Assembly (NCBI GenBank): GCA_007129055.1
Contig: SKWE01000021.1
Location: forward strand, 1-5,310
From: Syntrophomonadaceae bacterium
GTDB lineage: Bacteria > Bacillota > Dethiobacteria > DTU022
Length of the DNA: 5,310 bases
Reading direction: 5' to 3'
Numbering within the stretch: the stretch's first letter is position 1; every line of letters begins with the position of its first letter. The notes below the pieces were generated by a model. The model made no database searches. It saw only the letters and a list, made by a program, of their open reading frames with translations, and was not told the origin of the DNA. This document shows positions 1 through 5,310 of the stretch, one piece after another. A program made the position numbers and the translations under genes.

Positions 1-925
1 AAGCTTCCATCATTTCAACTGAATTTAAAGAACGGTGATAGTTATATATAACGCCGCCCGGTCGTTCGTTGTAGTAAGGACGGTTGCAGTCAGGGCATCC
101 GCTGGTTTGAAAAGCCTTACCGTCTTCTAAATATTTTTCGAGTTCGCCATCTGTAAGGCCGTAAGAATCCAGGCGTTGATTAAAGAAGCTGATTGATGGA
201 TAATCAATCTTTTTCTCTTTCAAAAGGTAATGCCCTGCCTGTATCCTGCGGTACGAGTCCAGTGCCGGCGGATCTGTATCAGCAAGGGGCGTCCCCCTGA
301 GCGGCACAAAAGCAAACAGTGCTATGGTAATATCATTTTCAACCAGTATATTTATTAAATCGATTACTTCCTTCTCGCTTTCACCCAAACCACAGATTAT
401 GTGTGTACTCATTTTTCCCGGAAGCCTTTCAGAGCAGCGCAGAAGCAAGCTTAACCGATCATCTAAACTTCCTCCCTTTATTCTTGCATGGGCCTCAGGA
501 TTGACAACATCCAGTGAAACACTGATTCTATCAACCCCAGCCCTTACCAATGCTGCAGCTTCTTCTTCATTTTTAAGCCAGGCGGAAAGAGAAAGGGGCA
601 AAGATGAAAGATCTTTAATATCGGCTATATTCTTTAATAATGTATCTATTCCATCCCTGTGCCTCACTGATTGCAGGCAAACCCTTTTTACCCCCCGGGA
701 CTGAGCCAGTAAAAGGCCCTTCTTCATCTCCTCCCAGGTATACTCCGGCCAGGTTATTCTACCCAGGCGGTTCAGCGCTTCATCCCTGCTAAAACCCTGG
801 GGACAAAAAGAACATTTCATAGTACAGCTGGTTCCGGAAAGCAGGTAAGCAGTAGTTGGAAATACATCCATCCGGTTTCCTGAAAGCCCCATTACAGCTG
901 CTGTACCTGCAGAAAGCCTGATCAT
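1..925 (-). CDS. Radical SAM protein, probable subunit of LipS1/LipS2-type lipoyl synthase (partial, 3' end beyond window)
   Basis: The frame is open from an ATG at 925 to the window edge, giving 308 codons with no stop. Residues 34-41 (CTMKCSFC) form a CX3CX2C motif for the radical SAM [4Fe-4S] cluster. ISVSLD (134-139), CGLGES (178-183) and PLRGTPL (208-214) follow in the order expected of a biotin-synthase-like TIM barrel. Near the visible end is a CX2C motif, GCPDCNRP (C277, C280), followed by a conserved-looking YYNERPGG. No LipA-type CX4CX5C precedes the barrel. The start overlaps the stop of the upstream radical SAM gene (ATGA), with GAGGAG 11 bases ahead of it. Established knowledge: LipS1 and LipS2 are two radical SAM proteins that act together to insert sulfur at C6 and C8 of the octanoyl arm. 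Inference: with its neighbour this protein makes lipoyl groups for GcvH. It may belong to the 'biotin synthase-related' radical SAM group. Alternative: a radical SAM enzyme of another function. The gene is probably nearly complete, judging by usual family length. Confidence 0.8.
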   Translation of the reverse strand, partial: MIRLSAGTAAVMGLSGNRMDVFPTTAYLLSGTSCTMKCSFCPQGFSRDEALNRLGRITWPEYTWEEMKKGLLLAQSRGVKRVCLQSVRHRDGIDTLLKNIADIKDLSSLPLSLSAWLKNEEEAAALVRAGVDRISVSLDVVNPEAHARIKGGSLDDRLSLLLRCSERLPGKMSTHIICGLGESEKEVIDLINILVENDITIALFAFVPLRGTPLADTDPPALDSYRRIQAGHYLLKEKKIDYPSISFFNQRLDSYGLTDGELEKYLEDGKAFQTSGCPDCNRPYYNERPGGVIYNYHRSLNSVEMMEA

Positions 926-1794
926 AAGGAACAACACTCCTCGGATAAGATAACAGCCAAACCAAGTTCTTCTGCCTTAACCCTGGCAGCAGGCGATGGC
1001 AGGACAATTTTATTTACTCCGGCCCTCAGGGCCAGCGCATCTACAATTTCACGGTAACGCCCACCGGGCCTCATGCAGCCCAGGTATAAGGGCGTCCGGG
1101 GGAACATAAGTCTCGCCGTGGCAATAAAGCAAGCAGCTTCTTCAGGGTCAGGTGGCGAGCATTCACTAAACCCGGTTCCCTCGGTCGGGCGGAAGATGAT
1201 CATGCTGATTGCTTCCACAGCTTCCTGTTTTAGCAGGCGTAAAGCGTTGTATTCCCCTTTAACAACCCCTCCATTGAGGCCGATACACAGGTGAGGTATA
1301 ACCCTGGTATGTTTCTGCAAATAGCGGTACGAATTAATGTAATCATCCATTGTAGCATTTAAGCCATATACCTCGGATATGGTTTGATCGTCACCCGGTA
1401 GATCAAAAGAAACAACGCTGGCTATCTCCGCCAGGCGGATAGCTTCTTTTTCATTTACCAGGCCGGTATGCAGGTTAAGGGGACCGCGAGCCGCAAGTTC
1501 TTCAAGTTCGGTCCAACGTTCAAGCAGTGGGACTTTTCCACTCCTGTCCGATCCACCGGAAACAAGGTAACTCTTTTCCCTGCCGCCTTTATGACTTAAA
1601 GCTTTGTCCAGAGACACCATGTTTTGCAGGTAAACACCATTACAATGGGCACACTGAAGCTGGCAGTCATGGCCCGTAACAGATATAGGAAGGGTCCTGT
1701 TGGGGGCGACAAATTCAACCCGGTTCGGGAAAAAAGATTCTCTTGTTTCCCACGCCCTGCTTAACAGTTTTTCTAACTCACTTTTATCAACCAA
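922..1794 (-). CDS. Radical SAM protein, probable partner subunit of LipS1/LipS2-type lipoyl synthase
   Basis: This is a 290-residue protein starting at TTG 1794. A longer reading from TTG 1809 (295 residues) is possible, but it would place the GGAGG at 1801-1805 inside the gene and has no ribosome binding site of its own. CQLQCAHC (residues 44-51 from the 1794 start) is a CX3CX2C radical SAM motif, followed directly by NGVYLQNM. SGGSD (78-82) resembles the SAM-binding GGE-type motif, and IIFRPTEGTGF (199-209) the barrel strand before the biotin-synthase-like C-terminal part. C240 lies in LGCMRPGGRYREI, and the protein ends in a vicinal cysteine pair (C287, C288). It resembles proteins annotated as 'uncharacterized homolog of biotin synthetase'. 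It follows gcvPB after a 92-base gap and overlaps the next radical SAM gene by 4 bases, so the two are probably translated together. Inference: one half of a two-component lipoyl synthase serving GcvH. True biotin synthase is unlikely because there are two unlike copies and no bio genes nearby. Confidence 0.8.
   Translation of the reverse strand: MVDKSELEKLLSRAWETRESFFPNRVEFVAPNRTLPISVTGHDCQLQCAHCNGVYLQNMVSLDKALSHKGGREKSYLVSGGSDRSGKVPLLERWTELEELAARGPLNLHTGLVNEKEAIRLAEIASVVSFDLPGDDQTISEVYGLNATMDDYINSYRYLQKHTRVIPHLCIGLNGGVVKGEYNALRLLKQEAVEAISMIIFRPTEGTGFSECSPPDPEEAACFIATARLMFPRTPLYLGCMRPGGRYREIVDALALRAGVNKIVLPSPAARVKAEELGLAVILSEECCSL
937..942 (-). promoter_or_regulatory. Ribosome binding site of the downstream radical SAM gene
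   Basis: GAGGAG on the minus strand lies within the last codons of the upstream radical SAM gene, 11 bases before the ATG at 925. The spacing is a little long, but the ATGA stop-start overlap would let terminating ribosomes restart here. Confidence 0.55.
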
Positions 1795-1800
1795 GATTAT

Positions 1801-1805
1801 CCTCC
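1801..1805 (-). promoter_or_regulatory. Ribosome binding site fixing the TTG start at 1794
   Basis: GGAGG on the minus strand is followed by a 6-base spacer (ATAATC) and TTG at 1794. This is ideal spacing. The alternative TTG at 1809 is preceded by a pyrimidine-rich stretch without purine-rich complementarity to 16S rRNA, so 1794 is preferred. Confidence 0.7.
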
Positions 1806-1827
1806 ACAAGAAGGTAATAGAAAGGCC

Positions 1828-1868
1828 AGGGGGCGCAGAAAAGTTAAAGCTCCCCTGCTAGCCCCCCT
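1828..1868 (-). other. Intercistronic stem-loop between gcvPB and the radical SAM pair
   Basis: In the minus-strand transcript an outer stem, AGGGGGGC with GCCCCCT (1861-1868 with 1828-1834, one bulged G), continues after a UA bulge into an inner 9-pair stem, GCAGGGGAG with CUUUUCUGC (1850-1858 with 1835-1843), closed by a 6-base loop CUUUAA. Three inner pairs are G-U, so they form in the minus-strand RNA but would be A-C mismatches in a plus-strand RNA. That argues for a role in the operon transcript. The bases after the hairpin (GGCCUUUCUAUU) are not a convincing uridine run, so a full rho-independent terminator is not supported. A partial terminator, an RNA-processing site or a stabiliser of the gcv message are all possible. 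Confidence 0.6.
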
Positions 1869-1886
1869 ATTATAACACTTCAGCTA

Positions 1887-3347
1887 TTAGCTTTCTTTTT
1901 CCCAGCGCAGAATAGGACTGCGCGCAGCCCGCACTTCATCGAGTCGTCCCACCACTGTATTGTAAGGGCCATGGGCAACTTTCTCCGCATCTTCATCAAT
2001 ATCTTTCGCTATCATTTCCATAACCGCGGCAAATGCATCCAGGGTCTCCTTAGCTTCAGTATCTGTCGGCTCGATCATCAGCGCTTCCTCCACGATAAGC
2101 GGGAAATAAACCGTCGGGGGATGAAATCCGCGATCAAGCAATGCCTTTGCAATATCACCGGCGCCGGCACCCTTTTTCTTCTCCGGCCTGGCGGATAGCA
2201 CAAATTCATGCTTGCATATCCGATCGTAGGGCAGGTAGAAAGTTTTCTTCAGCAGGCTCATCAGGTAATTGGCATTTATTACGGCATCTGTAGAAGCCTG
2301 TTTCAAACCTTCCGCGCCCATCATCCTCATGTAGGTATAGGCCTTTACTGCTACGCCAAAGTTACCATAGAACGCATGGACCTTCCCTATACTATCCGGT
2401 ACATCGTAGTCAAAATAAAACTCTTCATTTTTTTTGTCGACCAGGGGAACAGGAAGGAAAGGGATTAACCTCTCTTTTACTCCAACAGGCCCTCCACCCG
2501 GCCCTCCGCCGCCGTGGGGCGTGGATAGCGTTTTATGGATATTGAGGTGGACTACGTCAAACCCCATATCCCCGGGACGGGTATAACCCATAATTGCATT
2601 CATGTTTGCTCCATCATAGTACAAAAGGCCACCGGCTTCGTGAACTGCCCTGGCCATGGGAATAATTTCCTCTTCAAACAGGCCCAGGGTACTGGGATTG
2701 GTTAACATCAGGGCAGCCGTAGTGTCATCCAGCGCTTCCTTCAGGGCATTAAGATCCACCAGGCCCCGATCGTCACATGGAACCTGCACAACTTCGTAAC
2801 CGGCCATGCTTACAGTTGCCGGGTTTGTACCATGTGCAGAGAGTGGAATCAAAACCTTGTTGCGCTTGTGATCTCCACGGTGGCGGTGATACGCCTGGAT
2901 CACCATTAAGCCTGTCAACTCCCCGTGAGCGCCCGCTGCCGGCTGCAGGGTAAAGCGATCCATGGCAGTCAGCTCTTTTAATCCCTGCTCAAAGTTGTAG
3001 AGCAGTTCAAGGGCACCCTGGGAAGCCTGCTGAGGCTGGCAGGGATGCATAAATGCGAAGCCGGGAAGGGCTGCAGCTTCTTCATTTACCTTGGGATTAT
3101 ATTTCATGGTGCATGAACCGAGAGGATAAAAACCGGTATCAACTCCAAAGTTACGGGTTGAAAGTTCCGTAAAGTGGCGAATTATTTCCACCTCGGATAG
3201 TTCGGGTAAGCCCAAGTCACAACTTCTCTGCATTTTATCCGGCAGCAACTCACCCAAAGGTTTATCAGGCACATCATTAGAGGGCAGAGAATACCCCTGT
3301 CGCCCGGTTCTACCCATTTCAAAGATCAGGGCTTTAGATTTTCTCAT
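1887..3347 (-). CDS. gcvPB: Glycine dehydrogenase (decarboxylating) subunit 2, GcvPB
   Basis: This is the PLP-bearing half of the split P-protein. With GcvPA it decarboxylates glycine and loads the aminomethyl group onto the lipoyl arm of GcvH in the cytoplasm. It has 486 residues from ATG 3347, the usual family length. The PLP lysine is in LNIHKTLSTPHGGGGPGGG (K272), a hallmark of the family. The aspartate in YYDGANMNA (D245) should contact the pyridine nitrogen. The N-terminal stretch FYPLGSCTMKYNPK (about 73-86) is also characteristic. An ATG at 3353 would add two residues, but GGAGG at 3355-3359 would then sit 1 base from the start. With 3347 the spacing is 7 bases, and the start overlaps the gcvPA stop as ATGA. 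No truncation or missing key residue is seen. Confidence 0.97.
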   Translation of the reverse strand: MRKSKALIFEMGRTGRQGYSLPSNDVPDKPLGELLPDKMQRSCDLGLPELSEVEIIRHFTELSTRNFGVDTGFYPLGSCTMKYNPKVNEEAAALPGFAFMHPCQPQQASQGALELLYNFEQGLKELTAMDRFTLQPAAGAHGELTGLMVIQAYHRHRGDHKRNKVLIPLSAHGTNPATVSMAGYEVVQVPCDDRGLVDLNALKEALDDTTAALMLTNPSTLGLFEEEIIPMARAVHEAGGLLYYDGANMNAIMGYTRPGDMGFDVVHLNIHKTLSTPHGGGGPGGGPVGVKERLIPFLPVPLVDKKNEEFYFDYDVPDSIGKVHAFYGNFGVAVKAYTYMRMMGAEGLKQASTDAVINANYLMSLLKKTFYLPYDRICKHEFVLSARPEKKKGAGAGDIAKALLDRGFHPPTVYFPLIVEEALMIEPTDTEAKETLDAFAAVMEMIAKDIDEDAEKVAHGPYNTVVGRLDEVRAARSPILRWEKES

Positions 3348-4693
3348 TTCCATCCCTCCAATTCCCGGACCAGGCTATCGATTTCTTCGCGGGTCCGTTT
3401 TTCCGTTACAGCAAATAGCATGGTATTCTTCATCTCGGGATAGAAAGGAGTTAGGTCAACTCCACCCAAAATATCCTTTTCTAATAGCTTTTTATTCAGT
3501 TCAGCCGGGTCACCGGGAACTTTTATTGCAAACTCTTTAAATACCGGGCCCGGAAAAACATCTTCAAAGCCGTCAAGCGCGGCTATCTTTTCACGGGCAT
3601 AGCCGGCTTTTTGCAGGCATTGCCCGGCAACTTCACGTAAACCGCTCGGGCCCATCGCCGCCATGTATACAGAAGCGCCTAGCGCAACAAGCGCTTCATT
3701 GGAACAGATATTGGAGGCTGCTTTTTCACGCCTGATATGCTGCTCCCTGGTCTGCAGGGTTAACACAAAACCACGGTTTCCCTCACTGTCTACAGTTTCA
3801 CCGGCAATACGTCCCGGAAGCTGGCGCACGAATTTGCTGCGTGAAGCCATAATACCAAGCAAGGGGCCGCCAAAAGAAGCAGGAACACCAAGGCTTTGCC
3901 CTTCACCGACAACAATATCAGCGCCGTAGTCAGCCGGAGATTTCAGCAGGGCAAGAGAAAGTGGATCTACTGATACAACAAAAACTGCCTTGTGGCTATG
4001 AATCATGTCTGCCACGTTATCCATATCTTCTACCAGGCCAAAAAAGTTAGGCTGCTGCAGGATAACTGATGCTACATCATCACCGAGCATTTTTTCAAGT
4101 TCGGATTTGTCTGTATACCCATCTTTAACCGGTATCTCTTCAAGATCCAGTCCCCTGCTGCTAAAGTAATTGCGCAGTACTTCACGGTAAAACGGGCTGA
4201 CCGATTTTGAAACCAGGGCCTTGGAACGCCTGGTGGCGCCGCAACCCATTACCGCTCCTTCCGCAACCGCAGTTCCGCCATCGTACATGGAAGCATTAGC
4301 TACATCCATCCCGGTCAGCTGGCAGATCATGGTCTGATATTCAAATATAGCCTGCAGGATTCCCTGGCTGATTTCAGGCTGGTAAGGGGTATAACAGGTA
4401 TAGAATTCACTGCGTCCGGTTATATGACTTACTATTGACGGAATAAAATGATCGTAAACCCCTGCGCCCATGAAAGATACACAATTGTGAAAATGCTTGT
4501 TTTTAGCAGCCAGCGAATTAAGATGCTTTAGCACCTCTGATTCTGAAATTGCAGGCGGCAAATCCAGCTCCCGCTGCAGGCGGACCTCTGCCGGAATATC
4601 ACTGAAAAGATCATCAGCAGATTTTACACCTATTTTAGCAAGCATTTCTTGCCGATCTTCATCGGTCAGGGGAAGGTAATGTTTACCACCCAT
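3344..4693 (-). CDS. gcvPA: Glycine dehydrogenase (decarboxylating) subunit 1, GcvPA
   Basis: This is the N-terminal half of the split P-protein, paired with GcvPB to form the PLP-dependent glycine decarboxylase. It has 449 residues, typical for the family. It opens with the characteristic HYLPLTDEDRQEML (5-18). Further hallmarks are FMGAGVYDHFIP (74-85), YTPYQPEISQG (101-111), ANASMYDGGTAVAEG (132-146), GEGQSLGVPASFGGP (263-277) and ASNICSNEAL (326-335). As expected, it lacks the PLP lysine, which is in GcvPB. ATG 4693 is the only reasonable start, because the in-frame TAG of gcvH lies 6 bases upstream. The AGGAGG at 4708-4713 is 14 bases away, which is long, so translation may rely partly on coupling to gcvH termination. 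Its stop overlaps the gcvPB start by 4 bases. Confidence 0.97.
   Translation of the reverse strand: MGGKHYLPLTDEDRQEMLAKIGVKSADDLFSDIPAEVRLQRELDLPPAISESEVLKHLNSLAAKNKHFHNCVSFMGAGVYDHFIPSIVSHITGRSEFYTCYTPYQPEISQGILQAIFEYQTMICQLTGMDVANASMYDGGTAVAEGAVMGCGATRRSKALVSKSVSPFYREVLRNYFSSRGLDLEEIPVKDGYTDKSELEKMLGDDVASVILQQPNFFGLVEDMDNVADMIHSHKAVFVVSVDPLSLALLKSPADYGADIVVGEGQSLGVPASFGGPLLGIMASRSKFVRQLPGRIAGETVDSEGNRGFVLTLQTREQHIRREKAASNICSNEALVALGASVYMAAMGPSGLREVAGQCLQKAGYAREKIAALDGFEDVFPGPVFKEFAIKVPGDPAELNKKLLEKDILGGVDLTPFYPEMKNTMLFAVTEKRTREEIDSLVRELEGWK
3355..3359 (-). promoter_or_regulatory. Ribosome binding site fixing the gcvPB start at 3347
   Basis: GGAGG on the minus strand, inside the last codons of gcvPA, lies 7 bases before ATG 3347 but only 1 base before ATG 3353. 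The spacing and the ATGA overlap both select the shorter gcvPB protein. Confidence 0.75.
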
Positions 4694-4696
4694 AGG

Positions 4697-5095
4697 CTAT
4701 TTTTCATCCTCCTCTACGACGAATTTTTCATAAGCCGGTTTATCCATTAAATCGCTCATCTGGCCTTCATCCTTAATTTCAACCTTGTAAACCCAGCCGT
4801 CACCGTAAGGATCAGAGTTGATCACTTCAGGCTGATCAAGCAGTTCTTCGTTAATCTCGGTTACAGTGCCACTAACGGGTGCATAAAGATCTGCAACGGC
4901 TTTAACAGATTCAATAACTGCAGAGCCTTTTCCAGCTTCCACTTCTGTCCCAACATCAGGAAGTTCAACAAAAACAATTTCTCCCAGTTTATCCTGGGCA
5001 TAGTCGCTTAAACCGACCACGGCAATGCTGCCTTCCTGGCGGGCCCACTCGTGTTTCCTGGTGTATTTAACACCGTCAATAATATTGTACTTCAT
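4697..5095 (-). CDS. gcvH: Glycine cleavage system H protein, GcvH
   Basis: This is the lipoate-carrying shuttle protein of glycine cleavage. Its lipoyl-lysine arm takes the aminomethyl group from GcvPA/GcvPB, presents it to GcvT and is reoxidised by dihydrolipoyl dehydrogenase. It has 132 residues, close to the usual 125-130. It begins with YTRKHEWARQEG (11-22) and has the family motif VGLSDYAQDKLGEIVFVELP (27-46). The lipoylated lysine is K65 in IESVKAVADLYAP, and the C-terminal NSDPYGDGWVYKV (93-105) is typical. ATG 5095 shares its A with the TAA of gcvT (TAATG). AGGAGG lies 8 bases upstream. It ends in TAG, in the same frame as gcvPA, with three bases between that stop and the gcvPA ATG. 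The two radical SAM genes downstream are plausible makers of its cofactor. Confidence 0.98.
   Translation of the reverse strand: MKYNIIDGVKYTRKHEWARQEGSIAVVGLSDYAQDKLGEIVFVELPDVGTEVEAGKGSAVIESVKAVADLYAPVSGTVTEINEELLDQPEVINSDPYGDGWVYKVEIKDEGQMSDLMDKPAYEKFVVEEDEK
4708..4713 (-). promoter_or_regulatory. Possible, distantly spaced ribosome binding site for gcvPA
   Basis: AGGAGG on the minus strand lies in the last codons of gcvH, 14 bases before the gcvPA ATG at 4693. The sequence is strong but the spacing is longer than usual. The out-of-frame ATG at 4707 directly beside it opens only a very short reading frame. Confidence 0.45.
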
Positions 5096-5310
5096 TACTT
5101 TTTCCTCCTATAAAATGGTAATTTAGTTACTTTCGCCCTGTATGAGCGAGTGCGAATCATTAAATCAACTTCACTGGTTGTTTTCATAACTTCCGGGTCG
5201 AGAAATGCCATGGCAATAAACTTGTCCAGGGTCGGCGAAAAAGATCCGCTGCTGACCCAGCCAATTTCCTTGCCTTCATGGTGCACGGGGTAACCTTCAC
5301 GGGGCACTCC
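5095..5310 (-). CDS. gcvT: Aminomethyltransferase GcvT (T-protein), C-terminal fragment
   Basis: Only the last 71 codons before the TAA at 5095-5097 are in the window; the rest lies beyond the right edge. GcvT transfers the methylene unit from aminomethylated GcvH to tetrahydrofolate and releases ammonia. The fragment starts VPREGYPV and continues EIGWVSSGSFSPTLDKFIAMAF, the conserved C-terminal barrel region of the family. It ends AKVTKLPFYRRKK, the typical GcvT C terminus. The GTG at 5307 is an internal valine, not a start, because the frame stays open and family-like to the edge. It is the furthest upstream of the visible genes and is coupled to gcvH through TAATG. Confidence 0.95.
   Translation of the reverse strand, partial: GVPREGYPVHHEGKEIGWVSSGSFSPTLDKFIAMAFLDPEVMKTTSEVDLMIRTRSYRAKVTKLPFYRRKK
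5104..5109 (-). promoter_or_regulatory. Ribosome binding site of gcvH
   Basis: AGGAGG on the minus strand, inside the end of gcvT, with an 8-base spacer before ATG 5095. It is a strong site with normal spacing, consistent with a need for plentiful H protein. Confidence 0.75.

Noticed and set aside
1..6. HindIII site (AAGCTT) at the first base as a possible cloning junction
   Set aside because: A second AAGCTT occurs near 446 inside the same gene, and the coding frame runs smoothly to the edge with no vector-like sequence, so this is probably chance.
324..704. Plus-strand 126-codon open frame
   Set aside because: It lies wholly opposite the left radical SAM gene, has a low-complexity serine-rich translation and no ribosome binding site or family motif. 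The minus-strand frame carries clear radical SAM motifs.
789..1007. Minus-strand 72-codon open frame across the junction of the two radical SAM genes
   Set aside because: It is an out-of-frame shadow of the overlap between two well-supported genes and has no recognisable motif.
922..1794. Biotin synthase (bioB)
   Set aside because: The fold looks related, but there is a second unlike copy, no bio gene context and a glycine cleavage neighbourhood. The C-terminal regions of both proteins differ from what I recognise in BioB.
1828..1868. Rho-independent terminator ending the gcv operon
   Set aside because: The hairpin is strong, but the bases after it in the minus-strand RNA are GGCCUUUCUAUU, not a uridine run. 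The next gene is co-directional with its own ribosome binding site, so the feature is kept only as an intercistronic stem-loop.
5095..5310. Glycine riboswitch or operon promoter in the window
   Set aside because: Such elements would be expected upstream of gcvT, which lies beyond the right edge. The sequence here is coding throughout.

Overview
The window is one co-directional minus-strand gene cluster. It reads gcvT (3' end only), gcvH, gcvPA, gcvPB, then two radical SAM genes, the second of which runs off the left edge. Nothing on the plus strand looks like a real gene. The only untranslated gap of any size, 92 bases between gcvPB and the first radical SAM gene, holds a stem-loop and a ribosome binding site.

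The split glycine decarboxylase (separate GcvPA and GcvPB), AGGAGG-type ribosome binding sites, a TTG start, tight ATGA junctions and roughly balanced base composition suggest an anaerobic member of the Bacillota, clostridial or peptococcal in type. This is inference; the window has no rRNA or other taxonomic marker.

Right part (about 1887-5310): glycine cleavage. GcvPA/GcvPB decarboxylates glycine and passes the aminomethyl group to the lipoyl arm of GcvH. GcvT moves the one-carbon unit to tetrahydrofolate and releases ammonia. The L-protein (dihydrolipoyl dehydrogenase) is not in the window.

Left part (1-1794): two different radical SAM proteins, each with a CX3CX2C cluster motif, whose genes overlap by 4 bases. 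Both look biotin-synthase-related, and neither has the CX4CX5C auxiliary-cluster motif of classical lipoyl synthase LipA. Their pairing and their place directly behind the genes for a lipoate-dependent enzyme fit the two-protein lipoyl synthase LipS1/LipS2, first shown in Thermococcus kodakarensis. The proposed reading is a self-contained unit that makes the glycine cleavage enzymes and the lipoyl cofactor GcvH needs. The family assignment comes from motifs and context only, and I do not assign which protein is LipS1 and which is LipS2.

Two starts are placed downstream of the longest-ORF position: gcvPB at 3347 and the first radical SAM gene at 1794. In both cases the ribosome binding site would otherwise lie against or inside the coding region.
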